A stretch of 18,230 nucleotides of DNA from assembly GCA_947523045.1 (NCBI GenBank), contig CANNUR010000034.1:1-18230 (forward strand). Direction: 5' to 3'. Below the pieces are notes generated by a model. It was given only the letters and a program-made list of their open reading frames with translations. It ran no database searches and was not told the origin of the DNA. The position numbers and the translations under genes are program-made. This stretch comes from an uncultured Prosthecobacter sp. Lineage in GTDB: Bacteria; Verrucomicrobiota; Verrucomicrobiia; Verrucomicrobiales; Verrucomicrobiaceae. The stretch's first letter is position 1. Each line of letters opens with the position of its first letter. This document shows positions 1-7,191 of the stretch, one piece after another.

Positions 1-158
1 GGATGGAGTACCTGGCCGAATGGCACCTGGTGTACCGCGACGAGGAGCAGTTCCTCAAGCTGGCACCGGAGCGCGCTCCGAAGGGCGCCGCCACCGTCAA
101 GGCGGATCCGACCGGCGTGAACATCTTCCTTGAAGTGCGCAAACCCGCCAAGAGCTGA
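1..158 (+). CDS. C-terminal fragment of a PhcB-like SAM-dependent methyltransferase (partial)
   Basis: An open frame enters from the left edge (first full codon at 3) and stops with TGA at 156-158, giving only the last 51 residues. The fragment contains EYLAEWHLVYRDEEQ and ends in a beta-strand-like NIFLEVRKP, the kind of C-terminal end seen in class I SAM methyltransferases. No catalytic motif lies inside the window, so the fragment alone does not prove a function. The call rests mainly on context: the next two genes match the PhcS/PhcR and PhcQ types, and in Ralstonia phcB, which makes a 3-hydroxy fatty acid methyl ester signal, precedes them. The 16-nt gap to the next gene's preferred start suggests one operon. 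It could instead be an unrelated methyltransferase. Confidence 0.6.
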   Translation, partial: MEYLAEWHLVYRDEEQFLKLAPERAPKGAATVKADPTGVNIFLEVRKPAKS

Positions 159-174
159 GCCCCGTCCCTCCTCC

Positions 175-2901
175 GTGCCCGACGTCATCCTCAGGAGCTT
201 CCAGGACTACGAGCGCGACATCCGCGTCCGGAACTTCCGCCTCTGCGGCATCCTGGCGACGGTGTTCATGCTGGCGGGTGCGTCGCTCGATTGGATGGTG
301 TACGGCCGCGAAGGCGTGCTGGCCTTCCTGCACCTGCGCGTCATCAGCGCGGTCTTTCTTGTGGTCATCTGGTTCCTGCTGATGACCGAACTGGGCCGGC
401 GCCTGCACCGGCTGCTCGGCATCGCCATGGCCCTGCCGCTGATCTTTTCCATCTCCTGGATGATCTACGCGCGCGAGGGCGCCCAGTCGCCCTATTACGC
501 CGGCCTCAACCTGGTCATGCTCGGCGCCGCCGTGCTCATGCGCTGGACACTGGTCGACAGCATCATCGTCGTCCTGCTGACGCTGGCCTCGTATCTGGTC
601 GCCTGCTTCGCCCACGGCCCCATCGTCAGCCGCAGCATCCTGTACAACAACCTGTACTTCCTCACCGTCACCGGTGTTTTCACCACGGCCGGAACCTGGT
701 TCTACAATCGCATCCGCTTCAGCGAGTTCATCCTGCGCCATCGCCTCGACGAAAACCGCGCCGCGCTCGAGCAGGCCAACGCCCGCCTCGGCGAGTCCAA
801 CAGCAAGCTGGAGGACATCAACCTGCAGCTGGAGGACTCGAACCAGAAGCTGCGTGAACTCGATGAGCTGAAGAGCCGCTTCTTTGCCAACATCAGCCAC
901 GAACTGCGCACGCCGCTGACCCTGCTCATTGCCCCCCTCGAAACCCTCATCAGCCGCGGCACCAGCATGACCCGCGCCGAGGTCGACGAACTGCTCGACA
1001 CGATGCACGGCAATTCCATGCGCCTGCTCAAGCTGATCAACGACCTGCTCGACCTCGTGCGCCTGGAGTCCGGCAACATCCAGATCAAGAAGGCCGCCGT
1101 CTGCATCGAGGACTTCGTCAGCGGCCAGATCAACGCCACCCGCAACGTCGCCGCCGACAAGCACGTGGCCCTGCAATCCTGGTGCGCGGAGGATCTGGGC
1201 CGGGTCATGCTCGATGCCGACAAGCTGGAGCGCATCTGCCTCAACCTCATCTTCAACGCCCTGAAATTCACGCCGGCCGGCGGCCGGGTCGAATTCAACG
1301 CCGAACGCGAGGGCGAATGGCTGCGGCTGGAAGTCAAGGACACCGGCGTCGGCATGTCCAAGGAGCAGCTCGGCCGCATTTTCACCCGCTTCTGGCAGGC
1401 CGACACCTCCTCGCGGCGCAAGTACCAGGGCATGGGCATCGGCCTGGCCCTGGTCAAGGAACTGGCCGAGGCGCACGGCGGCAGCGTCGAGGCGCAGAGC
1501 GTCGAGGGCAAGGGCACGACCATGATCGTGCGCCTGCCGTTCGAAACCGCGCCGCTCGACGCTCCCGAGCCGGAGCCGAGCTTTGAGGCTGCCGCCATCG
1601 AGCAGTTGCCGGAGGAGCAGGGTGAGTGGATCAGCGAGCTGTACCGCCGCGCCGAGCTGTTCCCGGCCATCACCTCCCTGCAGGCGACCATCCGGCCGAT
1701 CGAGACCGGCGTCCATCTCAGCCGCCGCAAGCCCAAGCTGCTCATCGCCGACGACGAGCCCGACATGCTGCGCTTCCTGCGCAACCAGCTCGGCACCTAC
1801 TTCGACATCCTGGAGGCGGTCGACGGACTGCAGGTGGTCGAAAAGGCGGCTCAGTTCCTGCCCGACCTCATCCTGACCGACATGATGATGCCGGAAAAGG
1901 ACGGCCTGCAGGTCTGCCGCGAGCTGCGCGGCCGCACCTCGACCCGCTCGATCCCCATCGTGCTGCTCACCGCTCGCGCCGATGAAAAGACCAAGATCGA
2001 CTGCCTGGAGGCCGGCGCCAGCGACTTCCTGGCCAAGCCGTTTTCGCTCACCGAACTCTGCGTCCGCCTCAAAAACCTGGTCGACAACCATCTCTACCAG
2101 AAGCAGCTCGCCGAGCAAAAACAGCAGTTGGAGGCGGCCTTCGAGCAGATCAAGGAAACGGAGGCGCTGGTCGTGCGCAACGAGAAGCTGGCCTCGCTCG
2201 GCAAGCTCAGCGCCGGCCTGATCCACGAGATCAACAACCCGCTCAACTACGCCAAGCAGGGCCTGTACAGCCTGCGCCGCCTCGAGCAGATCCTGCCCGC
2301 GGATGAGAAACCCGACTTTGTCGAGACCCTCGGCGACATCGAGCACGGGGTCGACCGCGTCGCCCGCATCATCGCCGATCTGCGCGGCTTCTCGCGCACC
2401 ACCCACGAGCTGAGCGCCGTCTTCCAGCTCAAGCCGACGGTCGAGGCGACCATGCGCTTCTTCGGCCATGCGTTCAAGGAGGGGGTCGGCCTGGAGATGG
2501 AGATCCCGGAGGGCATCGAGCTGCGCGGCGACAGCAACCAGATCGTCCAGGTGCTCATCAACCTGACCCAGAACGCCATGGACGCGATGAAGACCAAGAT
2601 CTACCCCGAGGGCGACGGGCCGAAAATCCACATCAGCGCCGAGGAACTGCCGGACCGCACGGTCCTGCGCTTCCGCGACAATGGCCCGGGCATCAACGAC
2701 GACCTGCGCCACCGCATCTTCGATCCCTTCTTCACCACCAAGGACGTTGGCGAAGGCATGGGCCTGGGCCTGTCCATCTGCCACCGCATCATCGCCGACC
2801 ACGGCGGCCACATTGACATCCGTTCTCGCCCGGGGGAATACTGCGAGTTTGTATTGGAGTTTCCCCACGTCGAAGCGATTCTTCCCGCCAACGATCCCTG
2901 A
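175..2901 (+). CDS. Membrane hybrid histidine kinase, kinase-receiver-kinase (PhcS-PhcR-like fusion)
   Basis: This 908-residue sensor starts at GTG 175; a TTG at 130 would overlap the upstream gene and is less likely. Residues about 20-175 hold several hydrophobic membrane segments, followed by a coiled coil (about 190-235). The first kinase has H-box HELRTP (His242), an N-box near 357-365 and G-boxes DTGVGM (about 389) and GMGIGLALV (about 419). A receiver follows at about 520-640 with IADDEPD, phospho-acceptor Asp569 in LTDMMMP, Thr599 and Lys621 in KPFS. A second kinase has LIHEINNPL (His684), N-box NLTQNAMDAM (about 796), DNGPGI (about 835) and GEGMGLGLSI (about 859). All key residues are present in both kinases. 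In Ralstonia PhcS (membrane kinase) and PhcR (receiver plus kinase) are separate; here the same modules lie in one chain. The ligand is unknown, and a methyl ester signal is inferred from context only. Confidence 0.88.
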   Translation: MPDVILRSFQDYERDIRVRNFRLCGILATVFMLAGASLDWMVYGREGVLAFLHLRVISAVFLVVIWFLLMTELGRRLHRLLGIAMALPLIFSISWMIYAREGAQSPYYAGLNLVMLGAAVLMRWTLVDSIIVVLLTLASYLVACFAHGPIVSRSILYNNLYFLTVTGVFTTAGTWFYNRIRFSEFILRHRLDENRAALEQANARLGESNSKLEDINLQLEDSNQKLRELDELKSRFFANISHELRTPLTLLIAPLETLISRGTSMTRAEVDELLDTMHGNSMRLLKLINDLLDLVRLESGNIQIKKAAVCIEDFVSGQINATRNVAADKHVALQSWCAEDLGRVMLDADKLERICLNLIFNALKFTPAGGRVEFNAEREGEWLRLEVKDTGVGMSKEQLGRIFTRFWQADTSSRRKYQGMGIGLALVKELAEAHGGSVEAQSVEGKGTTMIVRLPFETAPLDAPEPEPSFEAAAIEQLPEEQGEWISELYRRAELFPAITSLQATIRPIETGVHLSRRKPKLLIADDEPDMLRFLRNQLGTYFDILEAVDGLQVVEKAAQFLPDLILTDMMMPEKDGLQVCRELRGRTSTRSIPIVLLTARADEKTKIDCLEAGASDFLAKPFSLTELCVRLKNLVDNHLYQKQLAEQKQQLEAAFEQIKETEALVVRNEKLASLGKLSAGLIHEINNPLNYAKQGLYSLRRLEQILPADEKPDFVETLGDIEHGVDRVARIIADLRGFSRTTHELSAVFQLKPTVEATMRFFGHAFKEGVGLEMEIPEGIELRGDSNQIVQVLINLTQNAMDAMKTKIYPEGDGPKIHISAEELPDRTVLRFRDNGPGINDDLRHRIFDPFFTTKDVGEGMGLGLSICHRIIADHGGHIDIRSRPGEYCEFVLEFPHVEAILPANDP

Positions 2902-2918
2902 ACCGCCACCCATCCACC

Positions 2919-4169
2919 ATGCAAACCGCACACGACTACAAACGCTACGCCGTCCTCTATGTCGACGACGAGGAGATGGCCCTGAAGTACTTTCAAAAAA
3001 CCTTCGGCGCCGAATTCCGTGTGCTGACCGCCATCAATGCCGCCGAGGGCCTCAAGCTGATTGAGGAAATGGGCGAGGAGATCGGCGTGCTGCTCACCGA
3101 CCAGCGCATGCCCGGCCAGAAGGGCGTCCAGTTGCTCGAGCGCGCACGCCAGTTGCGGCCGAAGATGGTGCGCATGATGATCACCGCCTACGCCGACTTC
3201 GGCGTCTCGGTCGATGCCATCAACCTCGGCAACATCTTCCGCTACATCTCCAAGCCGCTGCAGGTCGAGGACATGCGCAATACCCTGCGCCGCGCCATGG
3301 ACTTCTACCTGCTGCAGAAGGAGCGCGACGAGCTGCTGCGCGAAAAGCTGTCGGTGCTGCAAAGCATGGTCATCACCGACCGCGTCATCAGCCTCGGCGT
3401 GCTCGCCTCCGGCATCTGCCAGAGCCTGCGCAACCCGCTCGACGCGGTGAACACCTTCCTCAACCTCGTGCCGGCCCGCCTGCGCGAGGAGGAAATTCAG
3501 CTCGACCGCCTGCGTGACCCCGGCTTTTGGCGCGATTTCCACGGCCAGGTGCTGGAGCAGACGCGGCGCATCTCCGAGGCCATCGGCGTGCTCGACGCCA
3601 ACGGCGGCAAGGAACTGGAGGATGTCGAACCGGCCGCCCTGGTCGCCGGCTGCATCGAGGCCGCCCGCGCCGCCGCCGCCGCCAGGGGCGTCAACCTGGA
3701 AAACACGATCCAGGGGCCGCTGCCGGTCCTGCGCGCCAACCCGGCCCGCTTCGCCCGCCTCTTCGAGGTCCTGCTGGCCAACGAGATCGAACTGCTCGAT
3801 CAGGGCAAGTCGGTCACCATCTCGGCCTCGGTCAATCGCATGGGCGAGACGCCGGTCAGCATTGCCTTCGAAATCCGCGACGACGGCCCGGGCCTGCCCC
3901 AGGAGGCGCTGCGGCCGATCTTCGACCCGTTCTGCATCCGCCCGGAAGGCACGGAGAAGTTCGGCCTCGACCTGCTCGGCGTCTACTTCCTGGTCCACCA
4001 TCACGGTGGCCACATCGAGGCCGACAGCGCTCCCGGCGAAGGCACCACCTACCGGATGGAATTCCCGCTGCTTGCCGAGGCCGATGCCCAGGCGTCGAGC
4101 AGCCGTGACTTCGTCACCAAGGTGCTCATGAACGACGCCCTCTGGGAACGCCTGCTCGCCGGCGACTGA
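2919..4169 (+). CDS. Response regulator with degenerate histidine-kinase module (PhcQ-like)
   Basis: This 416-residue cytoplasmic protein starts 17 nt after the hybrid kinase and is probably co-transcribed. Residues 8-125 form a receiver: YVDDEE (acidic pocket 16-18), phospho-acceptor Asp61 in LLTDQRMPG, Thr89 in MITAYAD and Lys112 in SKPL. A helical linker (about 126-150) leads to a DHp-like region in which the expected G-(x)-xHExxNPL reads GICQSLRNPL. The phosphorylatable His is therefore replaced by Gln168. The ATPase-like part (about 265-385) keeps DDGPGLP and an Asn near 288, but its second glycine box is altered to FGLDLLGVYFL. It probably receives phosphate from the upstream kinase and does not autophosphorylate. 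The position and layout match PhcQ of the phc operon. An alternative name is a generic hybrid regulator. Confidence 0.85.
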   Translation: MQTAHDYKRYAVLYVDDEEMALKYFQKTFGAEFRVLTAINAAEGLKLIEEMGEEIGVLLTDQRMPGQKGVQLLERARQLRPKMVRMMITAYADFGVSVDAINLGNIFRYISKPLQVEDMRNTLRRAMDFYLLQKERDELLREKLSVLQSMVITDRVISLGVLASGICQSLRNPLDAVNTFLNLVPARLREEEIQLDRLRDPGFWRDFHGQVLEQTRRISEAIGVLDANGGKELEDVEPAALVAGCIEAARAAAAARGVNLENTIQGPLPVLRANPARFARLFEVLLANEIELLDQGKSVTISASVNRMGETPVSIAFEIRDDGPGLPQEALRPIFDPFCIRPEGTEKFGLDLLGVYFLVHHHGGHIEADSAPGEGTTYRMEFPLLAEADAQASSSRDFVTKVLMNDALWERLLAGD

Positions 4170-4191
4170 GCAACACCGCCAGCCCGAACGC

Positions 4192-4229
4192 AAAAAACGG
4201 CCGCCTGTCACCAGGCGGCCGTTCTTGTT
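4192..4229. terminator. Bidirectional intrinsic terminator between convergent genes
   Basis: A perfect 12-bp stem (4196-4207 with 4212-4223) closes a TCAC loop. Six A residues at 4192-4197 give a U-tract for - strand transcripts arriving from the FKBP gene. On the + strand the stem is followed by the T-rich CTTGTTG, a weaker tract for the PhcQ-like gene. It sits 22 nt after the + gene stop and 18 nt beyond the - gene stop. Confidence 0.88.
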
Positions 4230-4246
4230 GAATTCGTGGCGGTGGA

Positions 4247-4975
4247 TTATTTCTCGATGGCGAGCAGCTCGACTTCGAAGACCAGGGTCTCGCCCGGGCC
4301 AATGTCGGGGCCGGCGCCGTTGTCGCCGTAGGCGAGTTCCGACGGGATGAAAAGCTTGTACTTGGAGCCGACGGTCATCAACTGCAGGGCTTCGGTCCAG
4401 CCCTTGATGACTTCCTGGACGCCGAAGGTGATCGGCTGACCGCGCTCGACGCTGCTGTCGAACACCTTGCCGCTGAGCAGGGTGCCATGGTAGTGGACGT
4501 TGACCCGGTCGGTGGCGGCCGGCTTGGCGCCGTCGCTCTTCTTCAGAACCTCATACTGGAGACCGCTGGCGGTGGTGACAACACCCTCGCGCTTGCCGTT
4601 CTCGGCGAGGAACTTCGCGCCGGCGGCCTTGACTTCGCCGGCCTTGGCCATCTGGGCCTTTTCCATCTCGGCCTGCTTGGCCTGCATGACGGTCTCAAAG
4701 GCCTTCATCGCGGCCTCGAGCTCCTCCTGGGTGTACTTCGAGGGCTTGCCCTCGAACTTGTCACGCATGGCCTGGAGGAAGGAGTCGAGCTCAACCTCCA
4801 CACCCTGCTGTTTGAAATTGTTGGCGATGTTGGCGCCGATTTGGGAACCGATGAAGTAGCTGACTTTGTCCATGGGAGCTGTGGTTGCGGCGGGCTCCTT
4901 GGCGGAGTCGTTCTGCGCGGGGAGTTGGGCTGCGGCCACCAGGGTCGCGCAGACAAGGGTGAGGGTGGATTTCAT
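4247..4975 (-). CDS. Exported FKBP-type peptidyl-prolyl cis-trans isomerase (FkpA/Mip-like)
   Basis: This 242-residue protein catalyses prolyl isomerisation and probably helps fold exported proteins. An N-terminal signal peptide (about 1-20, ending AAAQLPAQ) targets it out of the cytoplasm. Residues about 35-125 form the helical FKBP_N domain (VSYFIGSQIGANIANNFKQQG) that dimerises Mip/FkpA proteins. Residues about 135-242 are the FKBP domain, with NVHYHGTLLSGKVFDSS, the GVQEVIKGWTEAL helix and IPSELAYGDNGAG before a final FEVELLAIEK strand. Length and order are normal for the family. It lies 74 nt downstream of the PAS kinase gene on the same strand, so it may share its transcript or have its own promoter. 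No clear Shine-Dalgarno precedes the ATG. Confidence 0.93.
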   Translation of the reverse strand: MKSTLTLVCATLVAAAQLPAQNDSAKEPAATTAPMDKVSYFIGSQIGANIANNFKQQGVEVELDSFLQAMRDKFEGKPSKYTQEELEAAMKAFETVMQAKQAEMEKAQMAKAGEVKAAGAKFLAENGKREGVVTTASGLQYEVLKKSDGAKPAATDRVNVHYHGTLLSGKVFDSSVERGQPITFGVQEVIKGWTEALQLMTVGSKYKLFIPSELAYGDNGAGPDIGPGETLVFEVELLAIEK

Positions 4976-5049
4976 GAGGCGGCGAGATTCGGGGCGAAGC
5001 CGCGGGCGGTCAACCGAAGAAAAGGGCCGGTTTGGCGATTTTGCCGGGC

Positions 5050-6519
5050 TCAGGCGCGACGGCCGCGCGCGCCCCTGGCGGGCCGACCGCCGCGGAACCG
5101 GCAGCGTACCACGGTTTCCCAGCCGGGGGCGGAATCGATGTTCAAACGCGCGCCGATGATGTTGGCACGATGGCGCATGACACGCAGGCCGATGCCGTCG
5201 GACTTGGCGCCGTTGGGATCGAAACCAATGCCGCGGTCGCGCACCTCAAGCACGCAGTCGCCATCGTGGCGGGCAAGGGTGATCTTCACCAGGTCGGACT
5301 TCGAGTGGCGGATGGCATTGCTGAGCGCCTCCTGGGCGATGCGGTACAGGTGCGTCTCCTGGGCGGCGTCGAGGGCGCGCACGGCGGTGTCGATCTCGGT
5401 GATGCACTGGATCTGGCCGCCGGCATTGGCGTGCTCGGCGAGCAGCAGCAGGCCGCCGGCGAGGCCGCGGTTGCGCACGGCCGCGGGCGACAGCCCATGA
5501 GAGATGCGCCGGGCCTCGCGCACGGTCTCACGCAGGATCTCATAGACGCGCTCGCCATCCTGGCGCTGGCGGCCCTCCAGGCCCTGGTTGAGCATCTCCA
5601 GCATCGCCGCGGCGCCGGTCAGCATCTGGCCGAGGCCGTCGTGCAAATCATTGCCAATGCGGGTCTGCTCGTCCTCAACGACGCGCACCAGCTCGGACTC
5701 CAGGCGCATGCGCTCCGTGACGTCGATCGCCGTGGTGACAAAGCCGTCGGGACTGCCGTCCGGCCGGTGCAGGATCGAGGTCTGCGCCTCGGCATGACAG
5801 ATGCTGCCGTCCTTGCAACGGAAGCGGAAGGGATCGGCAATCCAGTCGGCCTCGCCGCTGAGCAACTGCTCGATGCGCTCGCGCGCCAGCTCGGCCTGCG
5901 AGGGCTCGAGGTTGTACAAATTCCACACCACCTGGCCGCGCAACTCATCGGCACGGAACCCCGAGATGCGCTCGGCGGCGCGGTTGACGCCGCGGATGAT
6001 CCCCTGGGCGTCGAGGATGAGGATCATGACGCTGGCATCGCGGAACAGGGCCTCGTAAAACTGGCTTTTCTGCCAGAGGTTCTGCACCGCCTGCTTCTGT
6101 GGCGTGATGTCGGTGAAAACAAGGACCCCGCCGGCATGGCGACCCTCGGCATCCTGAAAATAGGTCGGGGCAGCCTGCGTGTGCACCTCCTCGCCGCCGG
6201 CACGCTGCAGGATCAACTCGAGGCTGCGCCGGCGGTTCGGCTCACGCATGGCCCGCGCCAATTGCTCGGCCACAGCCGCACGCGTCGCTTCGGCGCAGAG
6301 CTCGAGCAGCGGCGTGCCCAGCAGGCTGGCCTTGGTGCGCCCGAGCAGGCGGGCGAGGCGGCGATTGACCGCGGTGATGACACCTTCGCCGTCGACGAAG
6401 ACCACCCCGGTGGTGGTGTTCTCAAACAGCCCGTGGTATTGGGCAGCGGTACACAGGGTCTGGCGCTTGCGTTCCCGTCGCGAGGGCGACGGCTGCTCCG
6501 GGCTGGAGGAACGCTTCAT
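5050..6519 (-). CDS. Cytoplasmic PAS-PAS sensor histidine kinase, HisKA_3 (NarL) type
   Basis: This 489-residue kinase has no evident membrane segment. PAS domain 1 spans about 27-140 (LFENTTTGVVFVDGEGVI to VFTDITPQK) and PAS domain 2 about 152-270 (ALFRDASVMILILDAQGII to TTAIDVTER). The HisKA_3 dimerisation helix carries DLHDGLGQ with phospho-acceptor His293. The ATPase domain follows with RIAQEALSNAIRHS (Asn401), DRGIGFD (about 428) and GIGLRVMRHRA (about 442). The Arg-rich end (RGGRPARGARGRRA) looks unstructured. Kinases of this class usually phosphorylate a LuxR/NarL-type regulator, but none is encoded in the window, so it is an orphan here. It begins 6 nt after the def stop and is almost certainly co-transcribed with it. 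The signal sensed by the PAS domains cannot be read from the sequence. Confidence 0.92.
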   Translation of the reverse strand: MKRSSSPEQPSPSRRERKRQTLCTAAQYHGLFENTTTGVVFVDGEGVITAVNRRLARLLGRTKASLLGTPLLELCAEATRAAVAEQLARAMREPNRRRSLELILQRAGGEEVHTQAAPTYFQDAEGRHAGGVLVFTDITPQKQAVQNLWQKSQFYEALFRDASVMILILDAQGIIRGVNRAAERISGFRADELRGQVVWNLYNLEPSQAELARERIEQLLSGEADWIADPFRFRCKDGSICHAEAQTSILHRPDGSPDGFVTTAIDVTERMRLESELVRVVEDEQTRIGNDLHDGLGQMLTGAAAMLEMLNQGLEGRQRQDGERVYEILRETVREARRISHGLSPAAVRNRGLAGGLLLLAEHANAGGQIQCITEIDTAVRALDAAQETHLYRIAQEALSNAIRHSKSDLVKITLARHDGDCVLEVRDRGIGFDPNGAKSDGIGLRVMRHRANIIGARLNIDSAPGWETVVRCRFRGGRPARGARGRRA

Positions 6520-6525
6520 GGCCTG

Positions 6526-7089
6526 TCAGGTGTCGTCTTCGGCCCACTCGGCCATGAGCCGGCCAAGCTTGCGTTTCAGGCCGACCTTGCCGGCCGCCGA
6601 CAGGCGGTCGATGAACAGCACGCCATTGAGGTGGTCGATCTCGTGCTGAAACGCTCGCGCCAGCAGGCCGTCGCACTCCCAGGTGTGGCGGGCGCCGTCG
6701 AGGGTCTGAAAGCTGACCTTCACCGCGATGCTGCGGCGAATGTCGCCGCGCAGGCGCGGAAAGCTCAGGCAGCCCTCCTCGCCGGTCTCCTTGTCCTTGC
6801 CGAGTTCCAGCACCGGATTGAGGAAGATCACCGGCATGTGCTCCGGCATCTTCGCCGGCGCGCCGTCGATGCGCAGGAAGGTCAGGCAGTCGGGATTGTG
6901 CGAGACGTCGATGACCGCGAGCTGCAGGTCGACCGCCACCTGCGGCGCCGCCAGGCCGACACCGTTGGCGGCGTTCATCGTCTCGATCATGTCCTCGGCC
7001 AGGCGGCGCACCTCCGGGGTGACTTCCTGGACGGGGCGGCACTTGGCGCGCAGCACGGGCGCGGGATAACGGACGATGGGCAGGATCAT
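6526..7089 (-). CDS. def: Peptide deformylase
   Basis: This 187-residue metalloenzyme removes the N-formyl group from the initiator methionine of nascent proteins at the ribosome. All three family motifs are present: GVGLAAPQ at 43-50, EEGCLSFP with metal-binding Cys107, and QHEIDHLNG with metal ligands His149 and His153 and catalytic Glu150. Length is typical. A GGA stands 8 nt before the ATG as a weak ribosome binding site. It sits about 100 nt downstream of ilvD on the same strand, and the PAS kinase gene follows after 6 nt. The usual partner fmt (methionyl-tRNA formyltransferase) is not adjacent, which is not rare. Confidence 0.97.
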   Translation of the reverse strand: MILPIVRYPAPVLRAKCRPVQEVTPEVRRLAEDMIETMNAANGVGLAAPQVAVDLQLAVIDVSHNPDCLTFLRIDGAPAKMPEHMPVIFLNPVLELGKDKETGEEGCLSFPRLRGDIRRSIAVKVSFQTLDGARHTWECDGLLARAFQHEIDHLNGVLFIDRLSAAGKVGLKRKLGRLMAEWAEDDT

Positions 7090-7151
7090 GCGGTTTTTCC
7101 AATAAACCCCATCCTGCGGCTTCCTTCACGCTCTTTCTTGCGATCCGCAGA

Positions 7152-7179
7152 CCCGGCCGCACCGTCAGGCGCGGCCGGG
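7152..7179. other. Strong GC hairpin between ilvD and def
   Basis: A 9-bp perfect GC-only stem (7152-7160 with 7171-7179) continues inward, after one A-C mismatch, as two more C-G pairs around a GTCA loop. It lies just past the ilvD stop on the - strand. No T-run follows in either direction, so it is not a classic intrinsic terminator. It could slow polymerase or protect the ilvD mRNA end. Confidence 0.5.
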
Positions 7180-7191
7180 GCGGGGCAAAGC

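Noticed and set aside
97..2931. A 944-codon open frame on the - strand opposite the hybrid kinase gene.
   Set aside because: It is a frame shadow common in GC-rich DNA. Its translation is low-complexity (Ala, Asp, Gln, Leu, Val rich) with no family motif, while the + strand frame has complete kinase and receiver motifs.
2601..4211. A 536-codon open frame on the - strand opposite the PhcQ-like gene.
   Set aside because: It has no recognisable motif, and the + strand carries a clear receiver. It also runs into the terminator hairpin.
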